DNA from: Streptomyces sp. ERV7
GTDB taxonomy: Bacteria; Actinomycetota; Actinomycetes; Streptomycetales; Streptomycetaceae
Reading direction: 5' to 3'
Assembly: GCF_001653515.1 (NCBI RefSeq)
Contig: NZ_LYOY01000001.1
Coordinates: 1,054,001 to 1,118,000 of the forward strand
DNA length: 64,000 nt
Below are positions 34,286-43,369 of this stretch, in pieces. Each line of letters starts with the position of its first letter. Position 1 is the stretch's first letter. The translations under genes and the position numbers were made by a program. The notes under the pieces were generated by a model, which saw only the letters and a list, made by a program, of their open reading frames with translations, was not told the DNA's origin and searched no databases.

Positions 34286-35941
34286 GTGAGCGAAGTGCCG
34301 GGCAACGAAGAGCGCGTGATCGGGGGCCGCTACCGACTGCTCTCCCCGCTCGGCCGCGGCGGCATGGGCGAGGTGTGGCGGGCGCGCGACGAGGTACTGG
34401 GGCGCGAGGTCGCGGTCAAGGAAGTGCGGGCGCCCGCCGGACTGGACTCGCCCGACGAACAGCGGCTGTACGCACGCCTGGAGCGCGAGGCCTGGGCGGC
34501 GGCCCGGATCTCGCACCGCAACGTGGTGACGGTCTACGACGTGGCGACCCACGAGGGCCGCCCCTGGATCGTGATGGAACTGGTGCGCGGACTCTCGCTC
34601 TCCGACGTACTGGAGGCGGACGGGCCGCTGTCCCCGCAGCGCGCCGGGCACATCGGCGCCGAGATCGTCGCCGCCCTGCGTGCCGCGCACGACGCCGGGG
34701 TCCTGCACCGCGACGTGAAGCCCGCCAACGTGCTGCTCGCCAACGACGGCCGGGTGGTCCTCACCGACTTCGGGATCGCCATGGTGGCGGGCACGTCCAC
34801 GCTCACCATGACGGGCGAGGTGATCGGCTCACCCGAATTCCTCTCCCCCGAACAGGCGTTGGGGCGCACCCCGGGGCCCGCCTCGGACCTGTGGTCGCTC
34901 GGGGTGCTGCTGTACGCGGCGGTCGAGGGCAGCTCGCCGTTCCGCCAGGCCACCCCGCTCTCCACGCTGCGCGCCGTGGTCGACGAGGAGCTGCCGCCGC
35001 CGCGCCGGGCGGGCGCGCTCGCCCCGGTGATCGCGGGGCTGCTGCGCAAGGACCCGGCCGAGCGGCTGTCGACGGAGGAGGCCGAGCACCAGCTGCGCGT
35101 GGTGGGCGCCGGCGGTGAGGTGCGGGAGGTTCCGCCGCCGGACCCCGGGCCGTACGGCACACCGACGGTCGCTTACGGGACGCCGGGGGCCGGGGGGACG
35201 CCACCGCTCCCGACCCGGGTGGCGCCGGGGGCGTTCGGCCCGACCACCGCCGATGCACCGGGTGGACCGCCCGACCGGCAGAGTCGCGCGGGAGTGGTGC
35301 TGCTGGTGGGGGCCGTCGTCCTGCTGCTCGCGCTCGGCGGGCTGGCGTGGGCCCTGGCGCACAACGACGGGGGTGGAGGCGGCGGCGACACCGCGGGCAC
35401 GCCCTCCGCGCCGGGCCCGGTCTCGCACTCCACACCGCGGAGCAGCGACGCCACCACCAAGAGCCACAGCGCCACCGCGGACACCAGTGACACCCCCAGT
35501 CACAGCGCCGGCAGCTCGCCGCCGCCCGCACCGTCCGTGAAGGTCTCCCTCAAGAAGGTTCGCGGAAGTTACGAGGGAACGTGCCCGCCGCCGGAGGACG
35601 CGGCTCCGGCCGTGGTCGCCACCTTCACCGTGGGCCGTACGCCGGTGGACGTCCAGTACCGCTGGGTGACGGCGGACGGGGAGTCGTCCGACCCGGGCTG
35701 GAAGACGCTGAGCTTCGGGTCCGGCGATCCCAGGAGCAGGCAGGTACAGCACGTCGAGACGGGGTACGAGGCGGAGAAGACCGTGCACAACGCGGTGCAG
35801 CTGGAGGTGCGCTCGCCGGTCGCCGCGAACTCGAACTCGGTCGCGTACTCGGTCACCTGCACGGAGAAGACCCCGACGGGCGGGGCCTCCTCCTCGTACA
35901 CGGAGCCGGCGGACGGTGGCTCGGGTCCGCCCGCCGGCTGA
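34286..35941 (+). CDS. transmembrane Ser/Thr protein kinase (PknB type)
   Basis: A 551-residue Hanks-type kinase. Catalytic domain at about residues 10-270: P-loop LGRGGMGEVWRA, VAVKEV lysine, HRDVKPANVLL, DFGIAM and GSPEFLSPEQA. A Gly/Pro-rich juxtamembrane part leads to one membrane helix (GVVLLVGAVVLLLALGGLAWAL, about 333-354, shown in part). Outside is a Ser/Thr-rich stalk and a C-terminal domain of about 130 residues with two cysteines (GTCPPPED and VTCTEKT), not a PASTA repeat. Start GTG 34286 has GAGGAGG seven bases upstream. It is convergent with the lipase gene, 17 bases apart. Confidence 0.92.
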   Translation: MSEVPGNEERVIGGRYRLLSPLGRGGMGEVWRARDEVLGREVAVKEVRAPAGLDSPDEQRLYARLEREAWAAARISHRNVVTVYDVATHEGRPWIVMELVRGLSLSDVLEADGPLSPQRAGHIGAEIVAALRAAHDAGVLHRDVKPANVLLANDGRVVLTDFGIAMVAGTSTLTMTGEVIGSPEFLSPEQALGRTPGPASDLWSLGVLLYAAVEGSSPFRQATPLSTLRAVVDEELPPPRRAGALAPVIAGLLRKDPAERLSTEEAEHQLRVVGAGGEVREVPPPDPGPYGTPTVAYGTPGAGGTPPLPTRVAPGAFGPTTADAPGGPPDRQSRAGVVLLVGAVVLLLALGGLAWALAHNDGGGGGGDTAGTPSAPGPVSHSTPRSSDATTKSHSATADTSDTPSHSAGSSPPPAPSVKVSLKKVRGSYEGTCPPPEDAAPAVVATFTVGRTPVDVQYRWVTADGESSDPGWKTLSFGSGDPRSRQVQHVETGYEAEKTVHNAVQLEVRSPVAANSNSVAYSVTCTEKTPTGGASSSYTEPADGGSGPPAG

Positions 35942-35958
35942 GTGATGCCGGGCGGGGA

Positions 35959-36774
35959 TCAGGCCGCGTTGGCGAAGGTGGGCAGGTAGGCGCCGGACTG
36001 ACCGGCGGCGGTCGGGTGGTAGGACTCGCCGATGTTGGTCCAGACGAGGCTGTTCAGCCACGAGTTGCTGGAGCAGATCTCGTGGTTGGTGAAGGGCGGG
36101 ACGACCGAGGCGAAGGTGTAGCCGTGGTCGGCCGCGCGCTTGGCGGTGACCGTGTTCAGCTCGTCCGCGGCGCCGTTGATCGCCGCGCGCGAGGTGTCGC
36201 TCAGCCCGCCGAAGCAGCTGCCGCCGATCTTGTAGAAGTGCGGGTAGCCGATGACGACGACATGGGCGTTGGGCGCCTTGGCTCTGATCGCGTCGTAGAC
36301 GGAGTCGAGCTTTCCGGGCAGGACGGTGTCGGCGTAGGTGCGCGCCTGGTTGATGCGGTTGATGCAGGTGGACTGCGAGTACAGGACGCAGGTGGTCATG
36401 ACGTCGGAGAAGCCCGCGTCATTGCCGCCGATGGTGATCGAGACGAGGTCGGTGGAGGAGTTGAGCGGGCCGAGCTGATTGGCCGTCACATCGCCTGTGA
36501 CGGCGCCGGAACAGGCGGTGAAGGCGAACGAGGCGGGGGCGTGGGACGCCGCCCAGAGGGACGGGTAGGCCTTGGGCGAACGCTTGCAGGAGCCGCTGGA
36601 GCTGTCGTACGTACCGGTTCCCACTCCTGAGGAGTAGGAGTCGCCGAGCGCCACGTAGTCGGTGCCCGCGGCTTGGGCGTGGGTCGCGGCACTGGCCACG
36701 CCTGCCCCGGTGAGGGCGAAGGCTGCGGTCAGGAAGATCGACGACACATAGGCCGTCATACGGGAGAGCTTCAT
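35959..36774 (-). CDS. secreted SGNH/GDSL lipase-esterase
   Basis: A 271-residue exported hydrolase resembling the extracellular lipases of Streptomyces rimosus and S. coelicolor. Signal peptide MKLSRMTAYVSSIFLTAAFA-type with cleavage near ASA-ATH. Block I YVALGDSYSSGVG has the nucleophile Ser, block II CSGAVTGD the Gly, block III TIGGNDAGF the Asn, and block V SYHPTAAGQSGAY the catalytic Asp-x-x-His variant (here YHP). Six cysteines can make the three disulphides of the family. AGGAGG eight bases before ATG 36774 fixes the start. Confidence 0.93.
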   Translation of the reverse strand: MKLSRMTAYVSSIFLTAAFALTGAGVASAATHAQAAGTDYVALGDSYSSGVGTGTYDSSSGSCKRSPKAYPSLWAASHAPASFAFTACSGAVTGDVTANQLGPLNSSTDLVSITIGGNDAGFSDVMTTCVLYSQSTCINRINQARTYADTVLPGKLDSVYDAIRAKAPNAHVVVIGYPHFYKIGGSCFGGLSDTSRAAINGAADELNTVTAKRAADHGYTFASVVPPFTNHEICSSNSWLNSLVWTNIGESYHPTAAGQSGAYLPTFANAA

Positions 36775-37010
36775 GTGGGGGCCTCCTAGTGCGGGATATC
36801 CGCCACAGATGTCGTACCAGCGAGTAGGGATCACCGGAAGTGGACATGCCAAGACCTTTCAGAAATCCGCTCCAACGGGGGAAACCCCTGACCCTGACTT
36901 CCCGTCAATTGACCTTCACCGCACGGAACTTCACTGCACGCCCCTTGCCTTGACGGCCCTCCTGGGGGTGCGCCACATTGAAGCCTCGCTCCCCCACGCA
37001 GAGGATCAGA

Positions 37011-37439
37011 GTGGCCCGGACGGCATCGGCCCCACGGGGTCCGCGACATGACAGGTCATCGGTTCACGCGGACCTGGCGGCGGTGACGGCCGGCGCCGCG
37101 CTCGCCGTGTCCGCGGCCGGTGCCGTACTCGCGTACATTCCGCTGGATTCACCCCTGCGCGCGCCCCTGGCGCTGTTCTTCTTGATCGCCGCCCCCGCCG
37201 AGGCGCTGGTTTTCGCCTTGCGCCGACTGGAACCGCTCGCCCGTATCGCGGCGTCGTTCTCTGGGGCGCTACTCATCGATCTGGTGATCGCCGAAATCAT
37301 GGCGCGTGCCCATGTCCGGTCCCTGCGCGGCGAGATCATCGCAGTCGCCTTGATCAGCTTTCTTCTTTTCCTTGCGGGAACAGGAGTAAATAACTCCGCA
37401 AGCGACCGGTCGAGAAAGGTCAAAAACCCAAAAACGTGA
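37011..37439 (+). CDS. small membrane protein at the head of the polysaccharide region
   Basis: A 142-residue protein with three or four hydrophobic segments (AALAVSAAGAVLAYIPL, ALFFLIAAPAEALVFAL, SFSGALLIDLVIAEIM, ALISFLLFLAGTGV). GAGGA five bases before GTG 37011 supports this start; TTG 36978 and GTG 37083 are alternatives. No family recognised. GC content drops toward its end, where the tail is Asn/Lys-rich (NNSASDRSRKVKNPKT). It precedes the glycosyltransferases, and small multi-helix proteins of this kind are common beside Streptomyces glycan export genes. Confidence 0.5.
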   Translation: MARTASAPRGPRHDRSSVHADLAAVTAGAALAVSAAGAVLAYIPLDSPLRAPLALFFLIAAPAEALVFALRRLEPLARIAASFSGALLIDLVIAEIMARAHVRSLRGEIIAVALISFLLFLAGTGVNNSASDRSRKVKNPKT

Positions 37440-37786
37440 GGCCTCGTTCCAGGTCTTGCCATACGGTCCCAATCATCAATACCGTCTTACATCCACCCGC
37501 ATCGGTCCATCACGCACAGCGGCACCAGGGGAGGGCTCAAGCGCCGCGATGGGTGCCGGAGCGGGGCGCGCTAGGGGGGTACCGTGCTCGGTCTTCGTGC
37601 GTCGTCGACCGGTCGCGGGCCGCGCGGACAGCAAAGCCACTCACCCGACACAGCACGGATCGCAAGACCGTCATGGCGGAATGCCAGCCCGTCATGACCG
37701 GGGTGAGAACCCCCCTTTCGTCACCGGAAACTCAGCCGGACCGCCCGGGGGCGGGCGGTCCACCGGACGAGAGGGACAGAGACTCC
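37440..37786 (+). other. long leader before the glycosyltransferase operon
   Basis: 347 bases with no gene I can support and lower GC at its left end. It presumably holds the operon promoter; I see no clear -35/-10 pair or hairpin. Confidence 0.4.
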
Positions 37787-38680
37787 ATGAGCTCTTTTGT
37801 GCGCCCGGAAAGCCGGGAGCAAGATCCATCGGTCGCAGCGCCGGACCGGGGTGCGGCCGGCGAAACGACCGTCGAGATGACCGCCGAATCCGCCACGCGA
37901 ATACCGGCCTTTCCCGCGCAGTTCCGCGCGGTCTCGCCCAATCTCGCGATCGCGCCGCCGGTCAGCGTCGTGATCCCCGCGATGAACGAGGCGGAGAACC
38001 TCCCGTACGTCTTCAAAACGCTTCCGGACTGGATCCATGAAGTCGTTCTGGTCGACGGGAACTCCACCGATGACACCGTACGGGTCGCCCGCGAACTGTG
38101 GCCGGACGTCAAGGTCGTCAAGCAGGTCGGAAAGGGCAAGGGAGACGCCCTCATCAGCGGGTTCGCCGCCTGCACCGGCGAGATCATCGTGATGGTCGAC
38201 GCGGACGGCTCGGCGGACGGCGAGGAGATCGTCAGCTATGTGTCCGCCCTGGTCGGCGGCGCCGACTTCGCCAAGGGCTCCCGCTTCGCCAACGGCGGCG
38301 GCACGGACGACATGACGCCCGTCCGCAAGCTCGGCAACTGGGCTCTCTGCGGCATCGTCAACCACAAGTTCGGCGCCCGCTACACCGACCTCTGCTACGG
38401 CTACAACGCCTTCTGGAAGCACTGCCTCGACAAGATCGTCCTCGACTGCAGCGGCTTCGAGATAGAGACCCTGATCAACATCCGGATCGTCAAGGCCGGT
38501 CTGCGGGTCCAGGAGGTGCCCAGCCACGAGTACAACCGGATCCACGGCGTCTCCAACCTCAGCGCCGTGCGCGACGGCATCCGGGTGCTCAAGGTGATCC
38601 TCAAGGAGAAGGCCGTGCCCCGCAGCCATCGGCGGCCGCAGGCGATCGGCCTCAACGCCAGGCGGGGAGAAGCATCTTGA
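37787..38680 (+). CDS. GT2 glycosyltransferase (dolichyl-phosphate-mannose synthase-like)
   Basis: A 297-residue GT-A fold enzyme. The nucleotide-sugar motifs are VSVVIPAMNEAENLPYVF, EVVLVDGNSTDDT, and the DxD-type VMVDADGSADGEEI. Later KGSRFANGGGTDD and TDLCYGYNAFWKHC match the polyprenyl-phosphate sugar transferase subgroup. The N-terminal 65 residues are disordered. No membrane helices, so it would work on the inner face of the membrane with a lipid acceptor. ATG 37787 has GAGGGA about eleven bases upstream. Its TGA overlaps the TTG start of the next gene, showing a coupled operon. Confidence 0.88.
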   Translation: MSSFVRPESREQDPSVAAPDRGAAGETTVEMTAESATRIPAFPAQFRAVSPNLAIAPPVSVVIPAMNEAENLPYVFKTLPDWIHEVVLVDGNSTDDTVRVARELWPDVKVVKQVGKGKGDALISGFAACTGEIIVMVDADGSADGEEIVSYVSALVGGADFAKGSRFANGGGTDDMTPVRKLGNWALCGIVNHKFGARYTDLCYGYNAFWKHCLDKIVLDCSGFEIETLINIRIVKAGLRVQEVPSHEYNRIHGVSNLSAVRDGIRVLKVILKEKAVPRSHRRPQAIGLNARRGEAS

Positions 38681-39673
38681 CCGAGCGTCAGATCCCCTGC
38701 TTCTCCGTGGTGATCTGCGTGTACACCGAGGACCGCTGGGAGGACATCCTCGCGGCGGTCGCCTCGGTGCGCCACCAGTCACGGCCGGCCCTGGAGACCC
38801 TGCTGGTCGTGGACCACAACCCGGCGCTGCTCGAACGGCTGGGCAGGGAGTACAAGGAGTGCGCGGCGGACGGGGAGGTGCGGGTGCTCGCCAACGCGGG
38901 CCCCCGCGGCCTCTCGGCGGGCCGCAACACCGGGATCGCCGCGGCGCGGGGCGCGTTCGTGGCCTTCCTGGACGACGACGCCGTGGCCGAGCGCGACTGG
39001 CTGCGGCACTTCCAGGAGGGGTACGCCGACCCCCGGGTGATGGCGGTCGGCGGGCGCACCGAGCCTGCCTGGTCCCGCGGACGCCGCCCGGCCTGGTTCC
39101 CCGAGGAGTTCGACTGGGTGGTGGGCTGTACGTACCGGGGCCTGCCGCCCGGCCGGGTGCGGGTCCGCAACGTCCTGGGCGGCAACGCCTCCTTCCGGCG
39201 CACGGCGTTCGACGCGGCCGGGGGCTTCGCCACCGGCATCGGCCGCGACGGCGACAAACGGCCGCTGGGCTGCGAGGAGACGGAGCTGTGCATCCGGCTC
39301 TCACGCGCCCTGCCCGACGCGGTGCTCCTGATCGACGACCGTGCGGTGATCCATCACCGCGTCCCGCCCGCCCGTGAGCACTTCGGCTACTTCCGTACGC
39401 GTACGTACGCCGAGGGCCTCTCCAAGGCGCTGGTGGCGCGAAGCGTGGGGGCGGGCAAGGGCCTTGAGTCGGAGCGCCGCTACACGACGAGGGTGCTCCC
39501 GGCCGGTGTCGTCCGGGGGCTGCGCGACGCGGTGCTCGGACGGACGGGCGGGGGTCGCGGTGGCCGCGGCCGGCTACCTGGTCGGCACCCTGCGGGCCCG
39601 CCGGGGCGGGACGGTCTTCGAGGTCGCCCCGATCGCGGGCGCCTCGGCCGGGAACGAGGAGGAGGCCGCGTGA
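38677..39673 (+). CDS. GT2 glycosyltransferase, frameshifted near its end
   Basis: Starts at TTG 38677 in a TTGA overlap with the previous stop. The GT-A domain is intact: FSVVICVYTEDRWED, VRVLANAGPRGLSAGRNTG, AFVAFLDDDAVAERDW, NVLGGNASFRR and CEETELCIRLS. After RDAVLGRTGG at about 39550 the frame becomes Arg/Gly-rich nonsense, while the next frame reads VAVAAAGYLVGTLRARRGG and stops at 39673 in a GTGA overlap with the deacetylase. A run of five G at 39550-39554 appears to hold one extra base. As written, the gene has no stop of its own and reads into the deacetylase (595 residues, 38677-40461). True mutation or sequencing error cannot be separated here. Confidence 0.8.
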
Positions 39674-40461
39674 GCGCTCCCGTGCCGATCCTGATGTACC
39701 ACGCGGTGGGCCACCGCGTGGCCGAGGCGGCCTATGGGCTCTCCGTCTCGCCGGAGGCGTTCGCCGAGCAGATGGGCGTGCTGGCCGACCGGGGCTTCAC
39801 CCCGCTCACCACGGCCCGGCTGGCCCGGGCCTGGCGCACGGCGGGGGCGCTGCCGAGGCGCCCCGTCCTGATCACCTTCGACGACGGGTACGAGGGAGTG
39901 CACCGGCACGCCCTGCCGGTGCTCGCCAAGCACGGCTTCGCCGCCACGCTCTTCGTCTCGACCGGCTGGCTGCGCGGCGCGCACGAGGAGGGCGGCGCCC
40001 TCGACACCATGCTCGACTGGGACCAGGTGCGCGAACTGGCCGCGGCCGGCATGGAGATCGGCGGCCACAGCCACACCCACCCGCAGCTCGACCAGCTCGG
40101 CGACGACCGGCTGTGGTTCGAGACCCTGCGCTGCAAGGAGATCGTCACCGAGGAGCTCGGCGCCCGGCCGGTCTCCTTCGCCTACCCCTACGGATACTCC
40201 AGCCGCCGGGTGCGCAGGACCGTCCGCGCGGCCGGGTTCGCCCAGGCACTGGCGGTGGGCAACGCACTCGCCGAGCGCCGCCAGGGCCCGTACGCCCTTG
40301 AGCGGGTCACCGTGCGGCGCGGGACCGGGACCGAGGAGTTCGAGCGGCTGGTCGAGGGGCGTGCCATCGGCCGCACCTTCGCCCGCGACCGCGTCCTCAC
40401 CAAGGGGTACGCGATGATCCGCCGGGGACGGCAGGCCGGGCGCGCACTGGCCGGAAGGTGA
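39670..40461 (+). CDS. polysaccharide deacetylase (NodB-type, CE4)
   Basis: A 263-residue NodB-homology protein. Motif 1 TFDDGYEG gives the catalytic base and metal Asp; motif 2 HSHTHPQL gives the metal histidines; motif 3 FAYPYGYSS and the later family parts follow. LMYHAVGHRV is the usual N-terminal strand of this subgroup. No signal peptide, so it would act inside the cell on a lipid-linked or free sugar, removing N- or O-acetyl groups. GTG 39670 overlaps the true end of the glycosyltransferase frame (GTGA). The present frameshift upstream could make it the C-terminal half of a fusion. Confidence 0.87.
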   Translation: MSAPVPILMYHAVGHRVAEAAYGLSVSPEAFAEQMGVLADRGFTPLTTARLARAWRTAGALPRRPVLITFDDGYEGVHRHALPVLAKHGFAATLFVSTGWLRGAHEEGGALDTMLDWDQVRELAAAGMEIGGHSHTHPQLDQLGDDRLWFETLRCKEIVTEELGARPVSFAYPYGYSSRRVRRTVRAAGFAQALAVGNALAERRQGPYALERVTVRRGTGTEEFERLVEGRAIGRTFARDRVLTKGYAMIRRGRQAGRALAGR

Positions 40462-40470
40462 GCGGCGACG

Positions 40471-41826
40471 GTGACCGAGGCGACCACCGCCCGGCGGCGC
40501 GGGGCGCGTTCCCCGGGCGGCCGTGACGGCACCCCGCTCTTCCGGAACGCCTATGCCCTGATGGTCAACACCGGGATCAGCGCGGTCCTCGGCCTCGGCT
40601 TCTGGCTGGTGGCCGCCCGCTACTACACGGAGGACGCGGTCGGCCAGGGGTCGGCGGCCATCGCGGCGATGAAGTTCCTCGCCGGGATCACCGCGCTCAC
40701 CCTGACCGGGGCGCTGGCCCGCTTCATCCCGGTGTCGGGCGCGGCGACCGGCCGGCTGGTGTTCCGCACCTATGCGGCCGGCGCCTCGGTCGTCGCCGTG
40801 GCGGCGGCGGTCTTCCTCCTCACGCTGAACGTCTGGGGTCCCTCCTACCGTTTTCTGCACGGGCCGCTGCACGGCCTCGGCTTCGTCGCCGCCGTCGCCG
40901 CCTGGGCGGTCCTCACCCTCCAGGAGGGGGTGCTGACCGGGCTGCGCAGCGCGTTCTGGGTGCCGGTCGGCAACACCGCCTTCTCCACGGTGAAGCTTCT
41001 GCTCCTGGTGGCGATCGCCACGGCGCTGCCCACCACGGGCGTCTTCGTCTCCTGGGTGGCGGCCATCGCCGTCTCCGTACTGCCGCTGGGCTGGCTGGTC
41101 TTCCGGCGGCTGGTGCCCCGCCATGTGGAACTGACCGCCGCGACCGCGCGACCGCCCGGCCACCGCGAGCTAGGCCGCTTCCTGGCGGGCGACTACACGG
41201 GCTCACTCTTCGCCCTCGCCGTCGTCTATCTGGTGCCGGTGATCGTCGCCTCCCAGGTGAGCTCGTCCGACAACGCGTACTTCTACATCACCGCCACCAT
41301 CGGCGGCACGGTGGAACTCCTCGCCATCAACATGGGTGCCTCGCTGACCGTCGAGGGCGCCCACGACCCCGACCGCCTCGGCCGCAACGCGCGCGCCGCG
41401 CTGATCCGGATGGCCAAGATCGTGGTGCCGATCTGCGCCGCGCTCTTCGTCCTCGCCCCGCTGGTCCTGCGGGTCTTCGGCCAGGGGTACGCGGACCACG
41501 CCACGCCGCTGCTGCGCCTGCTGGTGACCGGGGCCCTCCTCCGGGTCGTGATCGAGCTGTACTTCGCGGTGCTGCGCGCCCGCAGCCGGACCGCCGGACT
41601 CGCCTTCCTCCAGGGCGCGTTGTGCGTCCTGGTGCTCGGCTCGACCCTGGCGCTGCTCCCGCCGATGGGTCTCACGGGTGTGGGCATCGCCGAGGTCGCC
41701 AGCCTCGCGGTGATCGCGGTGATCGCGTCGGTGAAGCTGTACGGGGTGCTGCGGGCGGGGACGGGGCCTGCCCCGGACGACCCCGCGCCCGCACCCGAGC
41801 CCGGTGCCGCCGGGCTCGGCGGCTGA
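40471..41826 (+). CDS. Wzx-like polysaccharide flippase (MOP superfamily)
   Basis: A 451-residue protein with about twelve transmembrane helices. LFRNAYALMVNTGISAVLGLGFWLVAARYY (shown in part as ALMVNTGISAVLGLGFWLVA) and VGQGSAAIAAMKFLAGI are typical of the PST/Wzx branch that flips lipid-linked oligosaccharides. GTG 40471 starts nine bases after the deacetylase stop; the gene closes the operon. With two GT2 enzymes and a deacetylase it defines a small surface-glycan export system. No polymerase (Wzy) is seen in the window. Confidence 0.88.
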   Translation: MTEATTARRRGARSPGGRDGTPLFRNAYALMVNTGISAVLGLGFWLVAARYYTEDAVGQGSAAIAAMKFLAGITALTLTGALARFIPVSGAATGRLVFRTYAAGASVVAVAAAVFLLTLNVWGPSYRFLHGPLHGLGFVAAVAAWAVLTLQEGVLTGLRSAFWVPVGNTAFSTVKLLLLVAIATALPTTGVFVSWVAAIAVSVLPLGWLVFRRLVPRHVELTAATARPPGHRELGRFLAGDYTGSLFALAVVYLVPVIVASQVSSSDNAYFYITATIGGTVELLAINMGASLTVEGAHDPDRLGRNARAALIRMAKIVVPICAALFVLAPLVLRVFGQGYADHATPLLRLLVTGALLRVVIELYFAVLRARSRTAGLAFLQGALCVLVLGSTLALLPPMGLTGVGIAEVASLAVIAVIASVKLYGVLRAGTGPAPDDPAPAPEPGAAGLGG

Positions 41827-41876
41827 GCGCGACCGCACGCGGCGACCGGGGCTCGGCAACCGGGCCGGGCCGCCGC

Positions 41877-43229
41877 TCAGCGGTCGAGCCAGCGCACCTC
41901 GTATGCCGCCAGCGGGATCGACCGGCCGTCCATACGGGCCTGGACCGCGCGGTCCAGGGTGTTGACGACGAGGGCGGTCCTGCCGCTCGCCAGCGCCCGG
42001 ACCCCCGGTATGTCGCCGGCGGTGCTCCCCGCCTTCTCGTACCGCGTACCCGGCGGGAACTCCTTGGCGAAGCGGGAGACCAGTCCGTACATCGGCAGCG
42101 CCGCTCCCCCGTCGGCCAGTTGGGTCGGCTTCCACAGACAGCCGGGGCACCGCGCGGTGGTCTGCTGGGGGCTCCAGTAGAACGCGGTGGTCGCCCCGCC
42201 CCGGGCCATGGCGATCATCGCGGTGGCCTGGGCGGCGACCCGGCGCTGCTCGCTCCAGCCCGAGTTCTCCGGCTCCACGTAGTACTCCGTCCACCACAGC
42301 GGCAGTCCGCCCGACTGCTCGCGCAGCCAGCGGCCGACGTCGGTGAACTTGTCGAGCGCGGTGAAGGCATCGGGCAGCGCCTGGTCGTCGCGGGTGAACC
42401 CGGCGCCGTCGACGGCCACGAAGTCGGCGCCCTTCTTGTGCGCGTTCCAGTAGGTGAAGGCGTCGAGCACCCGTCGGTCGACCGAGCCCCAGGGCCCCTT
42501 GAGCTCGGAGGCGAACTGGGTGTCCGCCGGGGCGTAGCTGTCCATGACCAGATAGGGGCCGCCCACCCGGTTGTCCTCGTCGACCTTCTTCAGCTCGTCG
42601 TAGACGAGGTTGTAGAGCCGGGTGTACCCCTCGTAGTTCCAGCGCTGGCTGGTGTCGTCGAAGAAGCCCTTGAACTCGTTCCACACCACGAAGTGGCGCA
42701 CGTCCGGATAGCGCCGGGCGACGGTCGCGGCGAGGTCCGCGAAGTCCTGGTAGTGCGCCGCGAGGGGCGCGGACTCCAGGGACTTGAGGCTCCAGTCGGT
42801 GTGCTCCGCGCCCGGCTTGCCGCCCTTCATCCAGTCGGGCGCGCAGCAGAGCGTGATCACGGGGGTGGACCCGGTGGAGCGGATGAAGGCGATGCGCCGG
42901 TCGAGGTCCGAGAAGTCGTACACCCCCGGGGAGGGCTCCGGGTTGCCCGCCCCCCAGCCCATGATCGCCTGGTCCTGTGGCACGGACTGCCCGGACAGGA
43001 GCTCGCGGGCGCGCGCGACGGCGTCGGGGGTGCCGCTGTCCGCGCTGAACTGGGTGTGCGTGAAGCCCCAGCCGAGCTCGGGGTCGTCCCGGGCGGGGCC
43101 GGTGGCGCCGCCGGAGCCGGACTTGCCTTCGGAGGGGCCGCCCGTGGAGCCGCTCATGGCGAGGACCAGCGCGAGCACGGCGGCGACGAGGCCGAACAGT
43201 GCGGCCGGAGCCCATACATGACGACGCAT
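41877..43229 (-). CDS. GH39-like glycoside hydrolase, membrane-anchored or secreted
   Basis: A 450-residue protein with an N-terminal hydrophobic anchor (AALFGLVAAVLALVLAMSG, about 8-26) and a TIM-barrel domain. The acid/base Glu is in FVVWNEFKGFF and the nucleophile Glu in LWWTEYYVEP, as in GH39 and related clan GH-A enzymes. CCAPDWM and ARCPGCLWKP hold cysteines. The C-terminal 60 residues form a beta domain. It faces the glycan operon head-on, 50 bases apart, and may trim the exported polymer. Similar proteins beside flippases occur in Streptomyces, but the bond cut is unknown. Confidence 0.8.
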   Translation of the reverse strand: MRRHVWAPAALFGLVAAVLALVLAMSGSTGGPSEGKSGSGGATGPARDDPELGWGFTHTQFSADSGTPDAVARARELLSGQSVPQDQAIMGWGAGNPEPSPGVYDFSDLDRRIAFIRSTGSTPVITLCCAPDWMKGGKPGAEHTDWSLKSLESAPLAAHYQDFADLAATVARRYPDVRHFVVWNEFKGFFDDTSQRWNYEGYTRLYNLVYDELKKVDEDNRVGGPYLVMDSYAPADTQFASELKGPWGSVDRRVLDAFTYWNAHKKGADFVAVDGAGFTRDDQALPDAFTALDKFTDVGRWLREQSGGLPLWWTEYYVEPENSGWSEQRRVAAQATAMIAMARGGATTAFYWSPQQTTARCPGCLWKPTQLADGGAALPMYGLVSRFAKEFPPGTRYEKAGSTAGDIPGVRALASGRTALVVNTLDRAVQARMDGRSIPLAAYEVRWLDR

Positions 43230-43369
43230 CACGATCCAGCCTATCGACGAACGTTGCCTTTCGGATGTTTTCCCAACGAACACTCATGGAACGTCCCGCC
43301 CCCGCCTCCGGTTCCCGCCCCGGCCCAACGGGACAAAACACCGTGCGCGGCGGGGCGTGTTGCCGGATC

